Notes under the pieces: model-generated
The model's database searches: none
What the model saw: the letters and a program-made list of their open reading frames with translations, nothing else
What the model was told of the DNA's origin: nothing
Part shown: one piece after another, positions 11,046-23,500 of the stretch
Position numbering within the stretch: the stretch's first letter is position 1
Layout of the letters: every line of letters begins with the position of its first letter
NCBI GenBank assembly: GCA_035079385.1
Contig: JAVHKY010000023.1
Span: 2,728,001-2,792,000 of the forward strand
Direction of reading: 5' to 3'
From: Aspidiotus rigidus
Taxonomy: Eukaryota; Arthropoda; Insecta; Hemiptera; Diaspididae
Length of the DNA stretch: 64,000 nt
Program-made: the position numbers and the translations under genes

Positions 11046-13861
11046 ATTCAAATTTCCGAGTAAACCTCACATCCTCCGAAACCCATACTGTCTTCACTCC
11101 TCCTCGTGGATGTTGCGCAAATCACGATGTCACGATGCTGAATAATACTCAGATAAAGCGTTTGATTCGCGCGAAATTTTCTTCATCAAATTCAAACGTG
11201 CGCTGCTGATAAAAAGTTTCCGAACTTTCGCTTTGAGCAATTCTTTTTATCGCATCGTACGATTCGAAGTATACACGATTCGTACCAGTAATTATTTATA
11301 CGTCAATAAAACAGAGACAGATTCAGAGAAATAAAAGACAGAATTCTCGAATACGTTTGTTTTTTTCCTTCCTTCCGAGAATTAAATTCTAACGATGCGA
11401 GAAATTTTTTATGTCGTAAGATTACTTCATACGTACGTTGCTTTGTGCAGACAAGTGAATGGTCGACCAGTTGGCTTCGAAAAGTTCTGCCAATTTATTT
11501 GCGGGTTCCTTTTTCTTTTCTTTCTTCGCGTGTACTTCGATGTCGAATGAGAATTCGATAATAACGACTAGAGCGAAATTCCAAAAAAAAACGGCCTTGA
11601 ATTATTTCTAGCGAAAACGTAGAGGACGATTTTTATTGTCTTGTGAAGGGTTATTCGTACAAAGTGGGTTAAGCGGTCGTTTTTCAAGTCGGCTTTCGAT
11701 AAAATTCTGTAAAATGGATTAAACGTGAGCCGGTGGGAGAAAAATATGCTTTCCGCGGAAAGGACGATTGTTCATCTCCTTTTCCTGGCAGGGGATCGAA
11801 TGATGCTAAGCGCTTCCTCTGCTCACAGTGGCTCGCGGTTACTTTCTCGTGAAATACCACGCGTGAGGTCTAATCAACGTGACTGTACGAGGAAAATTAT
11901 AGGGGAAAGATATGTCTATAACATAGTTCTTATTTCTCAATTTTCTGGGTTGGTGAAAAAGTTTGTTGGACACCGTGTAGCATAAGTATACGGTATTCGC
12001 TGTCAAAAAATATTACTGTAATATTAGATTATTACGAGATCGGCTCAATTTTAGCATTATATCGTTCTTCTTACAATTATTCGCGAATAAAAATACAAAG
12101 AACGGTCGTCAAATTGCGTCTGTAATCGGGGAATATAAAGTGGAATAGTTTTACTGCGGCTTAATGAAATTACCGACTAGGATATAAATTTCGAACGAGA
12201 GTCGTTAACTTGCGTGCGAGACGTAATCATTGAAAAATTTAAAATTTTATATCAAAAGAATCGGAAGAACGATTCCAGATGGTGCTGTACAAGTGTGGCG
12301 TATATTTGAAGGAAGAATCGAGGAAAAATTTCCTCTTTTTATTGTTTTTTTTTTTTTCAAGTTTCGTTTCTCTTGGATCGAACGGTGTCTCCTCCTCCCC
12401 TTCCGTGGATTCGTCCTTCATTAATGATGATGAACATCTTATTCATAACAATGAATCATGGAAGCATTTCTGTTAGTGTTGTGTCAGCCAGTATGAAATT
12501 CTCATCTTTTGCTCTTGGTATTATTCACCCCCCTAAAAATGAACTTCGTTTTGATTTCTAGTCACATAGACGTCCAAGGAGACGAAATAGTCGATAACGC
12601 AACCCACCAAATTTTAAACTTTCCAACAATCCATCAAAACACCTCTTCCATATACATCTTGACCCGAACAACTATTTTCACCACCTCATCAACCAAAAGT
12701 GGATCCAACATTAGCGAAGCTAAATGTTATCGGTCGAATAAATGGAGGAGAGTTTCGGGTACCTGTGCTCGCATCGCCTGGAACGCATTTGGGAGCTGTT
12801 TTTTCTATACATTCTCATGAGATCTTTCAGTTCATTTTTTCGCTGAATCCCTTCCATACCGAATCTCGCCATTCACAAGATGTCAGAGCTAGATGAGATT
12901 TAAGAATTTTACCAGTTTATTGAACATTTCAATTTTGTTCTGTAAAATAGATCTTGGATCGTTTTAAGGAGCTTTCCCTCCGTACTGTTGCGAATGATGC
13001 CTAAGAAATATACATATTGCTGTACTCTTCACGGCCTGAAGAAGGTATTCCTCATCATTTTACATTTCAACTTCGAAGTTAAAACTCAAACAGAGTATCG
13101 AGAGAGGAACAGAAGATGAGACGTCTTTATAGTAAGTTTGCGTAGTCTTCGAATATTTTGTACTCCTTCGGCTAAAAGGACCGAAAGTACCCGAATACCA
13201 ATAATAGGATAAAAATAACAACAATGGAACGGACAGAAGACTAGATATGTACTTTGCTCTCAAACTCCTGCTGTTTGTACATGCGTTGAACAGAATGACA
13301 CAAATAAAATCGCATTTGTTTCGGGTGATATTCTATCCTGCTCTTTTCTGCCCTTAATTCGCTTCCATTATATCCAATGGTGGGTACAGTAAGCACCCAA
13401 TTTTCAATGAGAACTTTGTTTTTATGGGAGCGAAAGTTTTTATTTATGGCTTAAAAGTCATTTCTAGAGCATTGCAGCCAGCTGCAAGCCGAAATAAGCC
13501 GTTTTTTTCAGTTTTTTTCCAACTTTCCTGATTTCGCGAAGTAGGAAAATGTGCTGCTTAAGTGTTCAAATTTCATGTTCAATTGCTCGATTCTCTAGGT
13601 CAGATTACCTTTGCCAAAGAATTGACAAAAATGAGAAAGATTAGTTCCGGTTCAGATCAGCTGTTCAGTATAGAAGTCTGTAGTGTAGTCATCCATTTTC
13701 CAATGGAAGTGAACACATATTGGAGAATAGGTATCTTCTGCAAGTGTATCAAAGCCCCAATTCTTCTGATCGGTTCATTCAAACTCATATTATTGATCAT
13801 CCGAAAATCAGCTGAATTAGGCCGATAATCAGCGACAGCCTTATCTTGTATTTTTATCTAC
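11046..13861. other. Low-repeat sequence, no gene supported
   Basis: CpG-containing sequence without obvious repeats. Short open frames (up to about 100 codons) lack domain features, and I find no exon with convincing splice sites. Probably intronic or intergenic host DNA. Confidence 0.4.
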
Positions 13862-14365
13862 TTACCAGTTTCAACTCTTAGTGGCACCCTTTTTCTCATC
13901 GCCACCGACAACATAACAAAAACCATAAAATTTCCAATTCAAACCCTACTATTTTCTCATGACCTAAGCATCCAATTACGTTCCGATAACACAACACGCA
14001 CCCTCCATCTACTTCAAGAAACAATCAATAAAATACACGCTTGGCTTTCCCTCCTAGGATTCCGCATTTCTTACCCCAAAACCAAACTCATCATCTTCCA
14101 AAAACCACGCCAGAAACTTATTAAATTACCCCTTCTCACAATAGCTAATCACCCTATCCCACAAGTTAAAACTACTAAAGTTCGTGGTCTCAATTTCCGC
14201 AACCGTTACTCTTGGATCCCCCAAATCAAACTAACTAAATCAAAATGCACTCGAGCACTCAATGTCCTGAAACTCCTTTCCTACCCTAAAGAAGGTTGTA
14301 ACCGAAAAACTCCACCTCTACCAGAGCTTAATCCGATCCATCCTCGATTACGGATCACCCAATAA
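13862..14365 (+). pseudogene. LINE reverse transcriptase fragment (jockey/CR1-like)
   Basis: This uninterrupted 167-codon frame lacks an initiator ATG. It begins with LSGTLFLIATDNI (the block before the RT active site) and continues to FSHDLSIQL, where the YADD box has decayed to FSHD. Then come LLQETINKIHAWLSLLGF, YPKTKLIIF, and KCTRALNVLKLLSYP: the C-terminal half of an RT palm and thumb. It resembles the fragment at 5920-6425 but is a different copy on the other strand. Active-site loss and truncation at both ends make it inactive. Confidence 0.75.
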
Positions 14366-15485
14366 AACAAAAACAATAAACTCAGTACCAAGTACAGATT
14401 GAAATGCGAATCTTAAATCATCCATATTGCAAACTGGCCACATGTGATCTCCATTAGTAACATTGTTTTCCTCAAAGTCTGCCAACTCACAAGCAGGCTT
14501 TTCATGTTCAACATTCAACAAATTGGATAAGTCAGATACCAATGATGTTGTAAGATATTCAATTGTCTTCTCGTTCCATTTGTATTTTTCTGTTTCTTAT
14601 TTTCAATCATTTTGTTGTTATTGAGTGATTATTTTAAGATTTTGTGTAGCCGGAGTTACTGTCCCCAAATTCCTAAGCATATCAATATTCACTCTCACAC
14701 GGCTAAAGTCTCCTTCAGTACAACGAAGGGTGAACTCGCTTTCTTTAAGCCTCGCGTTTCCCCTCCACCAAAACTTGACAAAACGATTTCTATCGGTTTT
14801 GTACTCCCAATCGTTCCTGTCCAGAGACCTAAGTACGTCTACTCATCTGAAGTAATGAAAACTGAAATAAGACTAACTTTTTTTTACGGCGTCGCGGAAC
14901 TTGCCAGTTCCCCGATTTACCACGAGGGGTGCAGGATGAAAAGTTTAATAGGTGTGGAACTTGTCCAATTACAATCATTCTCGGTTCTGTACTTCAAAAT
15001 GTTTCGGACGGTAAATTATCACCTTTTGAGAACATGAAATTTTATCAACAATCTTCTCTGTGAGAGTTTAGAGCTCTCAGTTTTTCCAGTTCCAGTATCA
15101 GGGTGAACTTTGAAATATTCTCAAGTTTTTCTCTTCATATCTACGTTACGCCTTACTCGTGTGATTGCCGAATCCATGAAATTGGCGACAGCTTTGCCAA
15201 ATTTGTGTACTCAACTTATTTTAGCTCCTTAAGGACATTAAAAATCAAGTCAACGCATTCGAGAACCATTTTGCTGATGTACTTGATCATTAAAATCGTT
15301 TTAGACCGTTCTGAAACCATTCAAAGCGTTCTGTACTGGAACAACTTCGGAAAAGAATTGAGTCTGTGTAAAAACTCTCACTAAAAACCTTTTCTTATAA
15401 TTTGATCAGATGTTCTTAGAAAAACTTTAGTACCGTTGAAATTCTTTCAACAACCCTTGACAGCCGACAGGGGTTAAAATTCCAT
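14366..15485. other. Unassigned sequence; contains one arm of a flanking inverted repeat
   Basis: The stretch 15121-15225 (landmarks 'gttacgcc', 'attgccgaatcc', 'gctttgccaaatttgtg') occurs in inverted orientation at 20525-20630, just outside the right end of the large foldback element. Otherwise nothing is recognised. Confidence 0.5.
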
Positions 15486-16172
15486 TAGGAAAGCTAGTGT
15501 ACGAAAATTAGAGCAATATTGAAAAAAAAAATATTTTGCTGGAGCAAACGTTTCTTTGCTGAAAATGGTTCAGGATGTGGTCCTGAACAACATGCTAAAA
15601 ATCCCGTTTTTTCCACCAGGAACTTCTTTTTTTAGGGTGTTTCGAACCCCCCAAAAATTTGTTTTTCGCCTATATCGCGCAAAATTGAAATTTTATCAAA
15701 AACTGTTTCAAGTAAAAGTTGTTCCTCGTTAAATTTCATACCAAATAACATATTCAACTTTCTGCCTATACCAATTAGCGCCTTTCCAAAAGCCGTTCAA
15801 AAGAGGACCAAACTCAGTTTTTCTATATATCACCAAAAATTGAAATTTTATGAAAAAATATTTCAAATAACAGTTTTTCTTCGTTGAATTTCCTATCAAA
15901 TGAGCTATTCAGCTTTCAGGATAGAGCAAATAGTCGGCAAAGAAGGACTTTCAATGGTGAAAATAATACAAGGATCTGCTATATTTTTCCTATGTTCAGA
16001 TAGTTTTGTTGCTGATTTATGGAAGTCTTGCCTAATTACAGATTAAAAGGACTATTTTTTTTACCAGTGATTGAAATATTGAAGAGATGGAAATTAAATG
16101 AATATTTTTCTCATATTCATGACTCACATGGTACCTAGGTATTGAAATAAAGCAATTGAAGTCGCGTCGTAA

Positions 16173-17015
16173 AAGACTCTATGGCAGCTGCAATACTCTC
16201 TGGTCTATGGTAGTACAAGAGATACGAGGCCGCAGAACAAATGTCGGTGTCAAGCTTTCGCGAAAAAAGTCCTCCGGAAAGCAGACTTGGCCTCTCTACC
16301 TCCCACTGAAGACGCTGCACGGTTTCATTTATACTGAGTGTACCACCAAGTACAATTGTGGCTTGGTCATGAAAAAGATCCATTAGAATGGGGATAGAAG
16401 CGAATCGATGGGATGTTGGAGCCTATAGTAATGAACAAAGCCCCTGCGCCGCGCTAGCCAACCTCCTACAACTTATTTCTGGTGGGTGCGCCAAAGGATG
16501 AAGAAATGCTTGTAGCTGCCAAAAAGCAGGTGAACAATATATATTCGATAGAAAGAAGAGGGTAATTGGCACTTTCATCGAAGAAAAAACGGAAGAAAAA
16601 ACGTGTATTTTAATCATTCCGACCTCGATAGTGAAGAGGTACTGTTCAAAACGTTGGTCAGTTTTTCATCAACGGAAGAGTCAAATTCAGCTCTCTTATT
16701 CTTTTCTTATAGTGTTTAACCATCTACACAATACTTCTCAAATAACATAGTATCACGCCTCAACCACAAGTTAGTAGCCGATTGTTTGAATTTTTGTTGA
16801 AAGCAGTTGTTTTTTTTTTCTTCCTAGGATTAAAATGTTCACCAAAGTGTCTTGGGCAGACTTGCCTCAATGCTGGTGGAGTATTGGAGGTAGTAGACGT
16901 CATTGACGACGACTTGTAGGATGTATTAAGTCAAGACGTGGAAGCTGACCATGAGTCCAGTACTGATGACGATTCCTCAGTAATCACAGGCAAAGAGTAT
17001 GACGAGAGCGAATAA
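16173..17015 (+). pseudogene. Core gene of foldback element: cysteine-rich (CXC-like) protein segment, copy 1
   Basis: Exon 1 (to 16529) reads KVLRKADLASLPPTEDAARF, VYHQVQLWLG, DPLEWG and NKAPAP. A frameshift then leads into LLQLISGGCAKG and CSCQKAG. The splice donor GTGAAC begins at 16530. After a 298-bp intron with a polypyrimidine tract, the acceptor CCTAG at 16827 opens exon 2 in phase 1, giving KAGLKCSPKCLGQTC and an acidic tail ending at a TAA at 17013. The order LPPT, VY.QV..W, P..WGW, PAP, C.C..AGL.C...C matches, from memory, a large uncharacterised arthropod protein family with a tesmin-like cysteine module. Stops at 16335, 16395, 16455, 16499 and 16917 make this copy dead. Several lesions are shared with copy 2 at 59563. 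Confidence 0.7.
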
Positions 17016-17455
17016 TATCAAGTACCCCCTTCCCGAATATAAGACTACTGTAAATCGGCAGGCTAACGTACACTGCTCCTATTGGAAAGCGTAGAAAACT
17101 AGTAGGCAGGGCATAGGACGGATGGAGGAGCTCAAGTCAGGTGCGAGAAACCTCCCTCCTGAAGCTATCTTATAAAATCATTTTTATATATTACATGAAA
17201 TATACTAGCCTTTTGTAGTAAGATTCAGTTGAGGAATCTACAGGAAAAATGTACCTAACACACTTTTTTCATGGACTAATTACTCTATTCTGAAAGCTGA
17301 ATAGCTGATTTGATAGGAAATTCAACGAGGAACAAAAACATTTTTTCATAAAATTTCATTTATCGGAACTCATAATGAGTGAGTGAGGTGTAAGTAGAGC
17401 ACTAATATTGAAAAAGTGTTTTTCAATTGTACTCCACCCGCAAGAAGTTTAAGAA

Positions 17456-19414
17456 ATGATGTTCGAAAAAGGAGAAGAGGGGAAGAAAGGAGAAGACTAT
17501 GTGGAAAAACAAGTGGAAGCCCAAACAAAACAGATCAAGAAGAAGCTTGCCGAACTGACCCGGAAGAAAGAAGAAAGAGAGGAAGAGACAGCGAGAGTTG
17601 AGCACAAATTTGCTCCCAGAACCGAAAACCTATCAAGCGTCACCTTCACAGAAGAAGAAAGAAGACTGCTGGACAAAGGCATCAAGTATGTGCAGCCAGA
17701 GAGGCTGAACCAGTGTAGGCTTGAAAGCATGGCCATTAGCTGCGAACAAGTAATCCAAACCATCGAACACGACGTGAGACCAGAAGCCCGGACTAAAATT
17801 GGACATCAAAGACGATATGTGCCGAACCTATGACAGAACGCAAGTAATGCAGAGGAAGTTCACAAATCTACAAAAGAAGATCCGACAGAACAACCTGATT
17901 TTGACAAAGGCGGACAAGGGCAGCACGGTAGTGGTAATGGAGAAGGAGGACTACACCCAAGAAGTGGAGACGTACATCGCAGTGAATGGATACCAAGAGC
18001 TGGCAAGGGACCCAACACGGAAATACCAAGATGACCTGAAAGCCGTGCTGAAACGGAACAATGTACCCGGCAATGGAAGGACACTTGAGATGAACCCGGT
18101 TGCACCAAAACTCAAGGGGCTTGCAAAACTCCACACAGCGAACCGTCCGATGAGACCTCTGGTCAACAGCATTCAATCACCATGCTACAAGATAGCGAAG
18201 ATCGTAGCCACATTCCTGAAAGAAAACTACCGGTTTGCACCCAGACGAAGTATCAGAAACAACGGAGAGCTGATTGAGCAACTGGACAAGTTGGAAATCA
18301 GGAGTAACGACAAGCTGATATCCTTTGATGTGACTAATATGTTTGGTACCATACCGAAGGAGGAACTTCTCACTCTGCTCAAAAACAACAGATACCATGG
18401 GAACCCCCCGATGGGTCGAAGTACGCCAACATAGTGGAGGAGATCTTGAGCCAGAATTACTGCCGATTCAATAACAGGTTCTACAGTCAGGGAAGGAGAC
18501 TTGCGATGGGATCACCGCTGTCACCAATACTGGCGGAGATATTCATGAATGATATGGAAAACAAGATATTGAAGGGCAGCAAGTTCAGAAACTCGATCAA
18601 TCACTGGGCCAGATATGTAGATGATATCCTAATTGTGTGGTCAGGCACTGATAGACAGGTGGATCTATTCCTTTCAGAAATGAACGCGATGAATGAGAGC
18701 ATCAAATTCACAGTGGAAAAAGGCCATGAGACCATCAACTATTTGGACCTTAGACTCACAATGGAGAACAATAGGATAGAATACAAAATCTACAGGAAGC
18801 CGACGCATATTGACACCATCATCCCAAATGACTCCTACCACCAGCCCAGGCACAAGTTAGCGGCAATCCAGAACTACTGCTATCGGGCAATTTCCATCTT
18901 CAAGAACAATGAAGAGAAGAGGAAAGAGATCGAGGTAGTAAAGCAGATCGCAGATGCCAATGGCTACCGCAGATGTGTGGTGGAGGGAGTCTTTGGGAAA
19001 ATGGAAACAAAGAAAGAGACCCATGATAGCATAGTGAGAAAGTACTCCGGATCGGTACCATATATAGGAAAGTACAGAAACAAGGTGATAAAGGCGTTCA
19101 ATGGCTACGATGTGAATGTGGGTATCAAGAATAACCAACCCATGGTGAAGAGAATCAGCAATGACCAGACGGAAGAAAAGGACAAGGAAAGCTTGAGCGG
19201 ATTGTACAAGCTCAATTGTGAGCAGTGCGAGGGCACCTACATCGGTGAAACTGGGAGAAAGTTTGAGATCAGGAAAAAGGAGCACAAAAAGTCGAGGGAG
19301 AAAGAAGATGGCAAGTCACTGTTTGGGAAACACTGTATTGAAGCACACCACTATGGAGAGGGAATATTTGAAGTCATACATGTAACGAATCGCACAAAGA
19401 GAAGAAAACTCTAA
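17456..19414 (+). pseudogene. PLE reverse transcriptase plus GIY-YIG endonuclease (two 1-nt frameshifts)
   Basis: The start at 17456 follows an in-frame stop. Three successive frames tile the protein: 17456 to about 17795, 17799 to about 18405, and 18434-19414, each shift being about one base at or near a homopolymer (AAAA, CCCCCC). The N-terminal part is a charged coiled-coil-like segment, then NLSSVTFTEEERRLLDKGIK. RT blocks follow: LTKADKGSTVVVMEKEDY, FDVTNMFGTIP (motif A region), RRLAMGSPLSPILAEIF, YVDDILIVW (catalytic DD) and INYLDLRLT. The C-terminus carries the GIY-YIG nuclease, GLYKLNCEQCEGTYIGETGR. All catalytic motifs persist, about 650 residues in total, so the copy is young. It would copy its RNA at a nicked chromosomal site. 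Confidence 0.85.
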
Positions 19415-19759
19415 GAACAAATGGAGATTGCAAAAGCCAAGAGGAAGAAAGTCTGCCTCTTGAACAATGTAATCACGTTTGTAAGAGAAAAACTATTCGA
19501 CCTGGTGATTGGACGAGAAAAGAAGAACAGAACCAACCAATGAGACGGTAGGAATCCAGGTAGCTAATAGAAACGCAGCATTAAGAACAATAGATTGAAC
19601 CAATCACAAAGCAGTATGTTTTGACCAATAAGAACACAATGTCATATTATTGTAAGAATAAGTTTTCAAGAAGTGAACCAATCACAACACAGCATTGTTA
19701 TAGCCAATATGATCACAGTGTTATACTATAAAAACTCATGGTCAAGGCCTTGTTCTCCA

Positions 19760-19814
19760 GTTGCGACACAACTGATGATGGGATAACACCCGAAAGTATT
19801 CCTGTATAAGCAAC
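19760..19814 (+). ncRNA. Hammerhead-like ribozyme motif in PLE 3' region
   Basis: CTGATGA at 19772-19778, a T, stem GGG/CCC (19780-19782 with 19789-19791) around a six-base loop, then GAAA at 19792-19795. An outer helix GTTGC (19760-19764) with GCAAC (19810-19814) could form stem I, and 'gtat' pieces after GAAA could form a weak stem III. Ribozymes of this type are documented in Penelope-like elements. The unpaired T after CTGATGA is not canonical. Confidence 0.45.
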
Positions 19815-20517
19815 TAATAAAGTAGATTTGTACAATTGAAAAACCCCTTTTCAATAAAGTTTCAATTTTGAGAGATAAATGGAAAAACTGATTTTGGTTC
19901 TCTTTCGAACGGCCTTTGCAGGCTCTGTCGGGGCACTAATTGACTTTGGCTAAACATCGAATACGTTGTTGGGTAGGAGATTTATGAAGGATCAATTTTC
20001 ATCTCAAACATTTTTTAATAAAATTACAATTAGACAAGATATAAGCAAAAGACTAAATCTTGGGGGGTTTAAACCCCTATAAAAAAAGAACCTCCTGAAG
20101 GCTGAATAACTGATTTTATAACAAATTTAACGAGGAACAACTTTTGTTTGAAACATTTTTAAATAAAATTTCAATTTTGTGAGATACTATAGTATGAAAA
20201 ACTAATTTTGGTCCTCTTTTGAACGCCCTTTACAAAGGCGCTAATTGGTATAGGGTGAAAGTAGAATACGTTATTTGGTATGCAATTTAACGGGGAACAA
20301 CTTTTGTTTGAAACATTTCTTAATAAAATTTCAATTTCACGCGATATACGCGAAAAACTAATTTTTCGGAGGTTCGAACCCCCCATAAAAAAAGAAGTTC
20401 CAGGGGGAAAACGCGGGATTTTTAGTATGTGGTTCAGGACCACATCCTGAACCATTTTCAGCAAAAAAACGTTTGCTCCACCAAATTTTTTTTCTCTCCT
20501 TATTTACCTACGCTAAG

Positions 20518-23500
20518 CTTCGAGTTCACAAATTTGGCAAAGCCATTGCCGATTTCATGAATTCGGCAAAAATGCTGCCGATGTCACGGATTCGGCAATT
20601 GCACGAATTAGGCGTAACATCTATAGCTCGATGATCAATGGATGTTCCAATATATTTGAAATAGGCAAAGCCTTTCGTCCCCTGTTGAGATCACAGTCGA
20701 GCACTAAATAGCGACGGACATTTCCACCAAATAGCCTCCCATACACTAAACAGGTTCCCCGTTGGAAAAGTCACGAAGCACGAGAATATTTTCTCGACCC
20801 CTAACCCCACGATTCTACATTCGCGGAATGCGGACAAAATTCAATTTTCAGCGGTTCAAACGGTCTGATATCGTCATTTTTCAAACTAAAACATAGAATT
20901 AGACAGCAGAGAAATTTTTTTACGCTCGAAAACACGAATACCGCATTACTAACACGCGCGACATTTTCCTAAAACTCGATCAAAACCGCAATTTATCATC
21001 AGTCAATGCGCTGTAAAATCTTCTTAATTATTTTTACACGCTATACAACGTGGACGTTCGTCGTTAGGAAAAAATGCTCATAAAATTTATGTCAAACGTC
21101 GTTGCCCAGCGCGAACTCGAAATAGTGGGCTCGTGCACCTGAATTACTGATGCATCATCGCATCCTATCAATTCGCAGAATTCCAAATTAAGCGACTGCA
21201 TAATAACTCATCATCATCAACGCGGCGAGTTACTTTTTACAAATTTATTATCCCGATGTTTTCCGCGTGTCTGAAGTATGTTTATATTAGCGAGCGTCGG
21301 ATAGGATAAAACAAATTTCAAATCAAATTTCGAGGAAACCCAAACTTAAAAACGTGCAGGGACAGATGTTTTAGGAGTTTTAGTTTTTCCGAAAACCGGC
21401 TTCCTACGCATTTTCGTGTACGTACTTACGAATATAAAATAAAGATCACCGGTATGGTAATTGAGGCTCGCTTTATTTGTATTACAGCACCGAAACCGAG
21501 AACATGTATAAATTTGTTGGCACTAAGATCGTAGTAACGATTATTATGTACCGGTCTAGGTTTTTCATTATAATAGGTTCCGCGAATTTTTTTGTCAATT
21601 ATATCTTCGCTTAGGTAGCGAATTTGATAATTAAAACACGAACATAGAAAAGTCAACCTGGAGGTGGCGTTTTTCTTCCTCGTCCCGTGGTGCATTTCTC
21701 GTGCGATCATTCCTAGATTCTTCGAATGCTCGACAAATCTCGAATAATGATCCCCCACATAGGTATAAATATTCAATTCTTACACATCATATCTGGAGCA
21801 CCGTCGATTAATTTTGTCCAGAAATAATTTTTCCTTTTCTTAGAATCTAATTCGCTCGATCTCCTTCTCTTTATATTATTATTACGAGTATTATTCGCAG
21901 TATTTAATTTTATGTAACTTCGCCTCTTTAATTGCGAACGGACGAGAAATTAATTTCGAAGCGCGCTATATCCGGAAAGAAGGCGTACAAAAATACCGGT
22001 ATTTTTTTTACAATTTCGAACTACGTATTGTTTAACAATCGCGTTTTTCTTGGAAGACTAATTTTACGAGCGCACGATTTTCGCACAATATTCAACGTGG
22101 ATTGATTTACGAACCCATCAGCTCTCGTCGTGTGACTTTGAATCGTTATATATTTCCGCCGAAGTGCATTTTTTACCTCAATATTTTCGACAGTAATAAA
22201 GCATTTTTTTTTCTTTTTTATATTGGCCGACGAGAGTTCCGCGTACGAAAATGAATTTAAAATTCTAATGTATCCATATAAAATTTAATAAGAAAGCGAT
22301 GAAATCAAAAAATTATCTTCGCACTGTTACCGAATTACTATTCTGCCTATCAGCGAGCACTCCGTTACTGACAGTAAAGACCATTCCGTGAAAATCGTAT
22401 TTATGGACAAATAAATCAAATGTGTGAAGTTCAGAAGCTCGAAATTTTCAGTCTAAGGAGGTTAATAATAATACACTCTAATCCGAGTTAATGTTTACCA
22501 TAGGTGAAATTCCAAAAAAAATTATTTTTCCGAGTACCGAGTTACGAGTCTACAACACGGATCGAATTTTCTGCTACGACGTTAATTGAAGAGATTTCCT
22601 AGTATGTAGTAAAAAGATCTCTTTTTTCAACAATGCTTAACGTAAACAATTTCTTCAACGTTTTTTCAATGACACAACAATAGTGGGCGTAAGATCGGTG
22701 AATACGTTTCAAGGATGTGCCAAATATCTGAAAATTTCTCAGAATGAAGACGTACCTACTCTGTACGATCATTTTACGTTTTCGCTAAATTCAAAATTTC
22801 TAATTTTACGACTTATTTTATTACATTTTCGGGTTTTTCTGCATCAAGGTTTCGATGCACCAAGGTTTTCGCATGCGAAAATATGAATCATAATTCTTTA
22901 AAATACTCAATAATCCTCTAGGCTATCGATTGAAATTCCCACCCAAATACTGTGCAAAGGAAGTTGAACGACGTCGATATTTATATAAGAACACCTCGAA
23001 CCTGTTGTAAAATATTGTAAGGAAAGATAAGCTGATGTAATGACTATTATTTAAGATTTGTCACACCATACCTGGCACTCGTTCACCTATTTGTGTTTCT
23101 TCTTTCATGACTCATTTCGATATTCACAGTGAAGTTAATTTTCTTAGTTCTCGATCTGATCATCATATCGGCTAGTTCGCGGGACAATTGTTCTCTGGTT
23201 TTTGTCCATTTGTTGTCCTATCTGAATGATATGAAAGCTTTTATGTTGCTTTTGTGACTCACTCGTCAAAGGCTCTAGTCATACATGTCCAATCACGCGA
23301 ACACAAGCTTCCGAAACATTTATAAACAAGAGATCTGTTTGAGGGGTATATGTCTTTGGGCTGGGGGTCAACGAAAAATCTGCGTAACGTGACCAGACAC
23401 TTTATGACGTCATCAGTGGCCTTGAACTCTTTATGGGCGTGGAAAAAATTCGACCTGCACAGGCAGTGAGGAAAGAATCGTGCATTTTGTCATAACAGCG

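Larger units (their letters stand above)
17361..19852 (+). mobile_element. Penelope-like element, near full length
   Basis: It begins TATCGGAACTCATAATGAG and ends in 'cccttttcaataaa'. It interrupts the right arm of FB-1: joining the flanks restores the arm sequence 'cataaaatttcaattttg', with an A/T-rich direct duplication of roughly 10-15 bp at the ends. It contains one broken open frame (17456-19414), a 430-bp 3' region with repeated 'gattggtt' words, and a hammerhead-like core. The stretch ATTGAAAAAGTGTTTTTCAA near 17408 recurs inverted at the 3' end (about 19825-19850), giving short inverted terminal repeats. Confidence 0.85.
15486..20517. mobile_element. Foldback element FB-1 (long inverted arms, gene-bearing core, PLE insertion)
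   Basis: The left arm (15486-15985) and right arm (17165-17360 plus 19853-20517) are inverted repeats built of degenerate subunits. Each subunit has 'aaatttaacgaggaacaa', 'tttgtttgaaacattttttaataaaattt' and a GGGGTTTAAACCCC-type palindrome. Tips are AGTGTACGAAAATT on the left and the inverse of AGCGTAGGTAAATA on the right. The core (about 15985-17165) carries a cysteine-rich gene with one intron. A PLE (17361-19852) inserted into the right arm. AAGCT flanks both tips as a possible 5-bp target duplication. The architecture resembles Drosophila FB-type foldback elements; membership of a known superfamily is not established. Confidence 0.75.

Noticed and set aside
16135..16383. Minus-strand frames over the foldback core (also 59435-59836, 133 codons) conserved between both copies
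   Set aside because: Conserved only because the DNA is the same repeat. The plus strand reads as the known-type cysteine-rich family with a proper intron, so the minus frame is a shadow.
20365..20385. tRNA-like B-box GGTTCGAACCC in the foldback arm
   Set aside because: No A-box or cloverleaf around it. It is a variant of the arm palindrome GGGGTTTAAACCCC, so not a tRNA gene or tRNA-derived SINE.
21426..21776. 116-codon minus-strand frame
   Set aside because: No domain, no splice context, no repeat of it elsewhere. Length is within chance expectation for this composition.
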